From JALZKA01 sp963754045 (lineage in GTDB: Bacteria; Actinomycetota; Thermoleophilia; Solirubrobacterales; 70-9): a stretch of DNA of 64,000 bases. Location: positions 682,001 to 746,000 of the forward strand of contig CAVWEN010000002.1 of NCBI GenBank assembly GCA_963754045.1, in the 5' to 3' direction. Positions 59,301-64,000 of the stretch are shown here, one piece after another. Each line of letters begins with the position of its first letter. Within the stretch, counting starts at the first letter, position 1. Both the position numbers and the translations under genes were made by a program. A model generated the notes under the pieces. That model was not told where the DNA came from and did not search any database. It saw nothing but the letters and a program-made list of their open reading frames with translations.

Positions 59301-60326
59301 TCAGCCGCAGGGCAAGACGTCCGCGGGGCCGTCGGCCCAGACCCGAACCCGGTCGCCGGGGTGCCACTGGGGAAACCCGAGCCGGCGGGAGCGCAGAAGC
59401 TGCCCGGAGGGCAGGCGCACCTCGACCAGCTGGTCGTGACCGTAGAACTGGCGCGAGACCACCTCGGCCTCGGTCGCCTTCTCGGGTCCCTGCAGCCCGA
59501 TGGCGACGGATTCGGGGCGGATCAGGACCTCCACCTGCCCCGTCAGCGCGCCGTCGGCCTTGAAGGCGCCCAGCTCGCACTGCGCGCGGCCGCCCTGGGC
59601 CCGGCCTGGCAAGACCTCGATTTCGCCAAGGAACTCGGCCATCCATCGATTCGCGGGACGGGAATAGATCTCCTCCGGGCTGCCGATCTGCTCGACCGCA
59701 CCGTCACGCAGTACGGCGACTCTGTCGGCGAGGCTCAGCGCCTCTTCCTGGTCGTGGGTGACGAAGATCGCCGTCACATCTGAATCCACGAGGATCTGGC
59801 GAACCTCCTCCCGCAGCCGTTCGCGCAGCGAGGCGTCGAGGTTTGAGAACGGCTCGTCGAGCAGGATGAGGTCGGGCCGTGGCGCCAAGGCGCGGGCCAG
59901 GGCGACCCGTTGCTGCTGCCCCCCCGAGAGCTCGTGGACCGAGCGGTTCGCCTCGGAGCTGAGCCCGACAAGCGAAAGCACCTCGGCGACCCTCGGGTCG
60001 CCCCGCTTGCCTTTCAGGGCGTAGGCAACGTTCCCGGCCACGTCGAGGTGGGGGAACAGCGCGAAGTCCTGGAAGACGATGCCGATCCGGCGATCCTCGG
60101 GTGCGACCATCGTTCGATCGTCTGCCAGCACCCGCCCGCCGACCGAGATCGAACCCGAGTCGGGTCGCTCGAAGCCGGCGATCAGTCGCAGGGTGGTCGT
60201 CTTGCCGCAGCCGCTGGCGCCGAGCAGCGCGGTGATGGTTCCGCTCTCGATCTCGAGCGAGAGACCGTCTACCGCGCGCACGTTCCCGAAGGACTTGCTC
60301 AGATCTCTGCACCGGATCACGCTCAT
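59301..60326 (-). CDS. fbpC: ABC transporter ATPase, iron(III)-type
   Basis: 341-aa nucleotide-binding subunit energising iron import. Walker A LLGASGCGKTTTLRLI, Q-loop FQDFALFPHLDV, signature ELSGGQQQRVALARAL, Walker B LILLDEPFSNLD and H-loop FVTHDQEE. A C-terminal TOBE-like regulatory domain holds VLIRPESVAI. ATG at 60326, 4 bp after the permease stop; an upstream frame inside the permease is rejected. Assignment to iron rests on the operon and substrate-binding protein. Confidence 0.88.
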   Translation of the reverse strand: MSVIRCRDLSKSFGNVRAVDGLSLEIESGTITALLGASGCGKTTTLRLIAGFERPDSGSISVGGRVLADDRTMVAPEDRRIGIVFQDFALFPHLDVAGNVAYALKGKRGDPRVAEVLSLVGLSSEANRSVHELSGGQQQRVALARALAPRPDLILLDEPFSNLDASLRERLREEVRQILVDSDVTAIFVTHDQEEALSLADRVAVLRDGAVEQIGSPEEIYSRPANRWMAEFLGEIEVLPGRAQGGRAQCELGAFKADGALTGQVEVLIRPESVAIGLQGPEKATEAEVVSRQFYGHDQLVEVRLPSGQLLRSRRLGFPQWHPGDRVRVWADGPADVLPCG

Positions 60327-60330
60327 GCGG

Positions 60331-61860
60331 TCAATCTTGGCTGGTCTGCGGCGTATCGCGCCCGACCAGGAGGTAGAGCGGCACGGCGGATACCGCCAGT
60401 AGCACGAGCGAGGGAACCGCGCCGCGCTCGAAAAAGCCAACGCTCGTCGCTTTCCAGATCTCTGTTGCGAGGGTGTCAAATCCCGTTGGACTGAGGATGA
60501 GCGTGGCGGGCAGCTCCTTGATCGCGGTCAAGAAGACCAGCGCCGCGCCCGCCAGAACCCCGCTCGCCATCAGCGGCGCCGTAACCGTTCGCATCACGGC
60601 CAGCGGAGACCGTCCGGTGCTGCGAGCGGCCTCCTCGACTCGGGGCGAGACCTGCAGCAGGGCGGCGCGCGTGATTCCAACCGCGAGTGGAAGGAACAGG
60701 ACGACGAACGCAAACACCAGCATCGCCAATGTCTGGTAGAGCCCGATGGCGACACGAGTGCCGAAGAAGACGAGGGCGAGAGCGACCACCACGCCGGGCA
60801 GGGCATGGCCGGTGTAGCTGAGCCGCTCTACCGAGCGAGAGAAGCGGCCGCTGAAGCGAACCGACAAAACCGCGATCGGAATCGCGCATGTGGCCGCCAC
60901 CACGGCGCAGAGGCCCGACACGAGCAGTGAGTTGCCAGCCGCGGCCGCCACCTGGCCCCACTGCACCTCACCGGCGAAGCTCTGTCCAGACCAGTAGATC
61001 AGCACGCCTACCGGCAGTACAAGCGCCAGCCCGGCGACCAAGCCACAGAACCCGAGCGCCGGCCAGCGCCAGTGACCCAGCGCTACCACGCGCACCGAGC
61101 GCTGGACGCCGGGGCCACTCCGGTACAGGCTCTCGGCGCGCCGAGAGCGCCCCTCCAGCCAAAGCAAGACCGCCATGAGCACCACGAGCAGTGCGGCGAG
61201 CGCGGCCGCGGACGTGCGGTCGAAACTCGCCTGATACGAGGTGTAGATGGCCGTCGTAAACGAGTCGAAGCGCATGATCGAGACGGCCCCGAAGTCGCTC
61301 AGCGTATAGAGGGCCACGAGCAGGGCGCCGGCCCCGATCGCCGGTCGCAGCTGGGGTGCCACGACGGTGCGAAAGACGGTGCGCCGGGTCCGGCCCATGC
61401 CCAGCGCAGCCTCCTCGAGCTGAGGGTCGAGTCGTCGCAGGGCCGAGCGCACAGGCAGCAGGACGAAGGGGTACGTAAACAGGGTCAGGGTCATCCAGGC
61501 GCCGGCGAAGCCGGTGATGGACGGAACGGCGCCGTTGCCGAGGGCGTCGGCGAGGAGCCCGCGCGGGCCAAGCGCGGAGAGGATCGCATAGGCGCCGATA
61601 TAGCTCGGAATGACGAGCGGCAGCGCGGCTGCCACGGCCCACGCCCGGCGTCCGGGAAGGTCGGTACGCACGGTGAGCCATGCCAGCGGGACCGCTACGG
61701 CCACAGCGGAAGTCGTGACCGCGGCGGTCAGCCCGACGCTGCGAAGGACGAGCTCCCCAGTGCGCCCACGCCAGACCGCGCCGGCCGCGTCGCCCAGGTC
61801 GCCAGCGATGACGATCCCGAGATAGGCCAGGGGAAGCGTCGCTGCTGCGGCAAGCAGCAC
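60331..61860 (-). CDS. fbpB: ABC transporter permease, iron(III)-type
   Basis: A fused two-half permease of 509 aa with about twelve transmembrane helices and two EAA loops: EEAALGMGRTRRTVFRTVVA and EEAARSTGRSPLAVMRTVTA. Typical of FbpB/ThiP. GTG at 61860 is the first ordinary start codon, but the reading frame upstream continues with a basic stretch and LLIAG that would complete the first helix, so initiation may occur at a rarer codon further 5'. Confidence 0.88.
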   Translation of the reverse strand: MLLAAAATLPLAYLGIVIAGDLGDAAGAVWRGRTGELVLRSVGLTAAVTTSAVAVAVPLAWLTVRTDLPGRRAWAVAAALPLVIPSYIGAYAILSALGPRGLLADALGNGAVPSITGFAGAWMTLTLFTYPFVLLPVRSALRRLDPQLEEAALGMGRTRRTVFRTVVAPQLRPAIGAGALLVALYTLSDFGAVSIMRFDSFTTAIYTSYQASFDRTSAAALAALLVVLMAVLLWLEGRSRRAESLYRSGPGVQRSVRVVALGHWRWPALGFCGLVAGLALVLPVGVLIYWSGQSFAGEVQWGQVAAAAGNSLLVSGLCAVVAATCAIPIAVLSVRFSGRFSRSVERLSYTGHALPGVVVALALVFFGTRVAIGLYQTLAMLVFAFVVLFLPLAVGITRAALLQVSPRVEEAARSTGRSPLAVMRTVTAPLMASGVLAGAALVFLTAIKELPATLILSPTGFDTLATEIWKATSVGFFERGAVPSLVLLAVSAVPLYLLVGRDTPQTSQD

Positions 61861-61943
61861 TCCCGCAATAAGCAGGAAGGTGGGCGGGCGACGGCGTGCC
61901 CGCCCGTCTCCGAGCAGACGGCCGAGGGGTAGGCGGCCCGCCT

Positions 61944-63005
61944 CTACAGCGCCCCCGATTCCTCGATCAGGGTCAGCGTGCCCTGCAGGTCCTCGAGGTC
62001 GGAGAGGTCGACATCCGGCTGCTCGATCTCGGCTAGTGCAACGAGGTCGGGATCGGCCTCGACGCCGGTGACCAGCGGGTACTCCTTGGTCTCGTCCGAG
62101 AAGAACTTCTGGGACTCCTCGGACAGCAGGAACTCAACCAGTTCAGTGGCCGCTTCCGATTCCCCGGAGCTCGCGAGCACGCCGGCGCCGGCGACGTTGA
62201 CCAACGCTCCCACATCGCCACCGGGCGTGAAGTAGACGTCGACCGGGTAGTCCTCACCCTCCTCGTCACGCGCCTGCTCTACGTAGTAGTGATTGATCAG
62301 CGCCACGTCGATCTCGCCTGCTGCGACGGCGTCGCGAGCCGCCTCGTTGTCGGGCAGGTCGACGGGGTCGTTCGCCACCATGCCCTCGAGCCACTCGCGT
62401 GTGGCGTCTTCACCCTCGGTGGCTCGCATTGCGGTTACGAAAGCCTGGAACGACCCGTTCGTGGGCGCCCATCCGACGCGACCCTTCCACTCCGGCTCGG
62501 TCAGCTCGACCACGGAATCAGGGAGGTCATCTTCCTTGACGGCCTCCTTGTTGTAAGCGAGCACCCGGGCGCGCCCCGAGGTGCCGACCCAGGCATCCTC
62601 GGCAGAGCGGAACCGATCCTCGATCCGGCTCGTGACCCCTTCCGGAAGAGTCGCGAGAAGTCCCTCGCTCTCCAGCGCACCCAGGGAGCCGGCGTCCTGG
62701 CTGAAGAAAACGTCGGCGGGGCTGTTCTCGCCCTCCTCGACGATGGTTGCGGCCAGCTCCGCGGACTCTCCGTAGCGCACCTCGAGCTCGTTGCCGCTTT
62801 CTCGCTCGTACTGGTCGAGCAGCGGCTCGACCAGCTCCTCGTCGCGGCCTGAATACACCGTCAGGCTCGTCGGCTCCGCCGCCGACTGCTCCGCCGAGCT
62901 GCCCTGGTCGTCACCACAGGCCGTCAGTCCGAGGGCAGCGGCCGCACAGGCGAACACGGTCGCGCCACGGGCACTGCGCGGGAATCTGACCTGGTCTGGG
63001 TTCAT
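61944..63005 (-). CDS. fbpA: iron(III) ABC transporter substrate-binding lipoprotein
   Basis: A 353-aa periplasmic-binding-type lipoprotein. Signal with lipobox LGLTACG; the mature part starts LTVYSGRDEELVEPLLDQYE, the usual FbpA opening. ADVFFSQDAGSLGALESEGL, WVGTSGRARVLAYNKEAV and ALINHYYVEQARDE hold the iron-ligand tyrosines of the family. ATG with AAGGAGAG. First gene of fbpABC; an IdeR/DtxR-like box lies 15 bp upstream. Confidence 0.9.
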   Translation of the reverse strand: MNPDQVRFPRSARGATVFACAAAALGLTACGDDQGSSAEQSAAEPTSLTVYSGRDEELVEPLLDQYERESGNELEVRYGESAELAATIVEEGENSPADVFFSQDAGSLGALESEGLLATLPEGVTSRIEDRFRSAEDAWVGTSGRARVLAYNKEAVKEDDLPDSVVELTEPEWKGRVGWAPTNGSFQAFVTAMRATEGEDATREWLEGMVANDPVDLPDNEAARDAVAAGEIDVALINHYYVEQARDEEGEDYPVDVYFTPGGDVGALVNVAGAGVLASSGESEAATELVEFLLSEESQKFFSDETKEYPLVTGVEADPDLVALAEIEQPDVDLSDLEDLQGTLTLIEESGAL

Positions 63006-63019
63006 TTCTCTCCTTGAAG

Positions 63020-63033
63020 TTAGGTGACCCTAA
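63020..63033. promoter_or_regulatory. IdeR/DtxR-like iron box
   Basis: TTAGGTGACCCTAA is an inverted repeat TTAGG-N4-CCTAA, close to the core of the DtxR/IdeR operator (TTAGGTTAGCCTAA). It lies between divergent fbpA and surE, 15 bp before the fbpA ATG, overlapping where its promoter should be. Repression by iron is the expected logic for an iron importer. Confidence 0.7.
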
Positions 63034-63108
63034 TAAGTTGCCACGAGCCTAGCGCGTTCGGCGCCCGTTCGCCCGGAGGCACCGACCGCGCTCGTAGAAT
63101 CGCCATCC

Positions 63109-63930
63109 GTGCTGGTCCTGGTCACCAACGACGACGGCATCAACGCGGACGGCCTGCAGGCGCTTCGGGGTGCGCTCCAGGCGCTCGAGGGAATCGACGT
63201 GCACGTGGTCGCGCCCGACTCCAACCGCAGCGCGACCGCGCGGAGCATCACCACGCGCTCGCCGATCTGGGTGGAGGAGGTGGAGTTCGACGACGGGGCC
63301 CGCGGATTTGCGACCGAGGGCACACCGGTGGACTGCGTGCGCTTTGCTGACCTGGGCCTGCTCGGCGACCGGCCCGACCTGATCGTCTCCGGCATCAACC
63401 ACGGCGCGAATCTCGGTGACGACATCACCTACTCCGGGACGGTGGCCGCAGCGCTCGAGGGCATCGTGCTGGGGATCCCATCGCTCGCGATTTCCCAGCA
63501 GTCCTCCGCCCGGGAGATGGGCTTTCGATTCGGGCGCAGCTTCGACTTTTCGATCGCGGCAGAGTTGGCCGCCGGGCTGGTGGCGCGGCTGCGGGATGAG
63601 CCCCTGCCGGTGGGCACCCTGCTGAACGTCAACTGCCCCGCCGGTGAGCCCACGGGGATCGACATCACCCGCTTGGGCAAGCGCCTCTACAACGACGAGT
63701 TGAAGGTGGTGGAGGAAGATGCCGCCGGCCGCCGGCGCTACGAGATCTACGGCTTCGAGCCCTCGTTCGAGGACGAGCCTGGCACCGATCTCGCTGCCGT
63801 CGCGCGCGGCAAGGTCGCGTTAACCCCGCTGCACTTCGACCTGACCCACCACGACGGCCTGGCCGGCCTGGGCGAGTGGGACGCCACGGCGCTGCTCAGC
63901 TCGGCAGTGAAGAGGGCGGCGAATGCCTGA
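63109..63930 (+). CDS. surE: 5'/3'-nucleotidase SurE
   Basis: 273-aa metal-dependent nucleoside monophosphatase linked to stress survival. Active site: VLVTNDDGINADGLQALR (two Asp), VVAPDSNRSATARSIT (Ser, Asn) and VSGINHGANLGDDITYSGTV (Asn). GTG start. The stop overlaps the ligA start. Confidence 0.95.
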   Translation: MLVLVTNDDGINADGLQALRGALQALEGIDVHVVAPDSNRSATARSITTRSPIWVEEVEFDDGARGFATEGTPVDCVRFADLGLLGDRPDLIVSGINHGANLGDDITYSGTVAAALEGIVLGIPSLAISQQSSAREMGFRFGRSFDFSIAAELAAGLVARLRDEPLPVGTLLNVNCPAGEPTGIDITRLGKRLYNDELKVVEEDAAGRRRYEIYGFEPSFEDEPGTDLAAVARGKVALTPLHFDLTHHDGLAGLGEWDATALLSSAVKRAANA

Positions 63931-64000
63931 CGACCCTGGCGCTCGCGTCAACGAGTTGCGCGACGAGATCGAACGGCACAACCGCCTCTACTACGCCGAG
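63923..64000 (+). CDS. ligA: NAD-dependent DNA ligase, N-terminal fragment (continues past window)
   Basis: Only 26 codons are in the window: MPDDPGARVNELRDEIERHN followed by RLYYAE. The pattern RVxELRxEIxxHNxxYY is the Ia domain of LigA, which binds the nicotinamide part of NAD. ATG inside the end of surE. Confidence 0.85.
   Translation, partial: MPDDPGARVNELRDEIERHNRLYYAE

Noticed and set aside
58944..59783. 279-codon plus-strand frame opposite the beta-helix and fbpC genes
   Set aside because: No domain seen; opposite two well-supported genes.

Overview
The window is a gene-dense, high-GC stretch of an actinobacterial chromosome. The base composition, the 6C small RNA (two hairpins with six-C loops), the L10 leader RNA, the tRNA-Thr/rpmG/secE/nusG order, frequent GTG and TTG starts, twin-arginine lipoproteins and CSLREA-type beta-helix surface proteins all fit Actinobacteria. 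A deep lineage such as Thermoleophilia/Solirubrobacterales is my best guess, but that is inference and not shown by any single gene.

Layout. 1-11.1 kb is housekeeping and accessory: a two-component pair (kinase cut by the window edge), tRNA-Thr, two glycosyltransferases with a DUF2304 membrane partner, a thioesterase with two Tat-exported ferritin-like proteins, a family 5 uracil-DNA glycosylase, ACT-malic enzyme, pgsA, folE2 and the principal sigma factor. 11.1-15 kb holds a 6C RNA, csbD, an odd ORF running straight through tRNA-Tyr, an SDR enzyme, a second tRNA-Thr and a secreted beta-helix protein. 15.1-30 kb is rpmG-secE-nusG-rplKA, rplJL, rpoBC and rpsLG, with small antisense membrane genes between the blocks. 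30.2-33.6 kb is fusA and tuf. 33.7-46.7 kb is the S10 and spc clusters through secY-adk-map. 46.7-52.5 kb is an accessory block (beta-propeller, SnoaL-like protein, Ser/Thr kinase with a beta-propeller sensor, two Cys-rich surface proteins) separating map from rpmJ; infA, usual at this place, is not seen. 52.6-55.6 kb is the alpha operon. 55.6-64 kb has two CSLREA beta-helix proteins around truA, an iron ABC transporter (fbpABC) behind an IdeR/DtxR-like box, surE and the first codons of ligA.

The most unusual signal is a set of five short ORFs (16-20 codons) filling every intergenic gap longer than 50 nt inside the S10-spc-alpha clusters: before rplB, rplF, secY, rpsM and rpsK. Several are tied by TGATG or TAGTG stop-start overlaps. 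They share an N-terminal M-S and an R-x-E core, and the rplF and rpsM copies match at 27 of 35 nucleotides. They could be translational-coupling leader peptides or a repeated regulatory RNA element; I do not know a description of them.

Other points: several ribosomal proteins carry long low-complexity tails (S17, L5, L10, S3, S5); fusA and rplJ leaders hold short terminator-like hairpins with the same TTTTTCTTT tail; and RpoB has an unusual rifampicin-pocket sequence.
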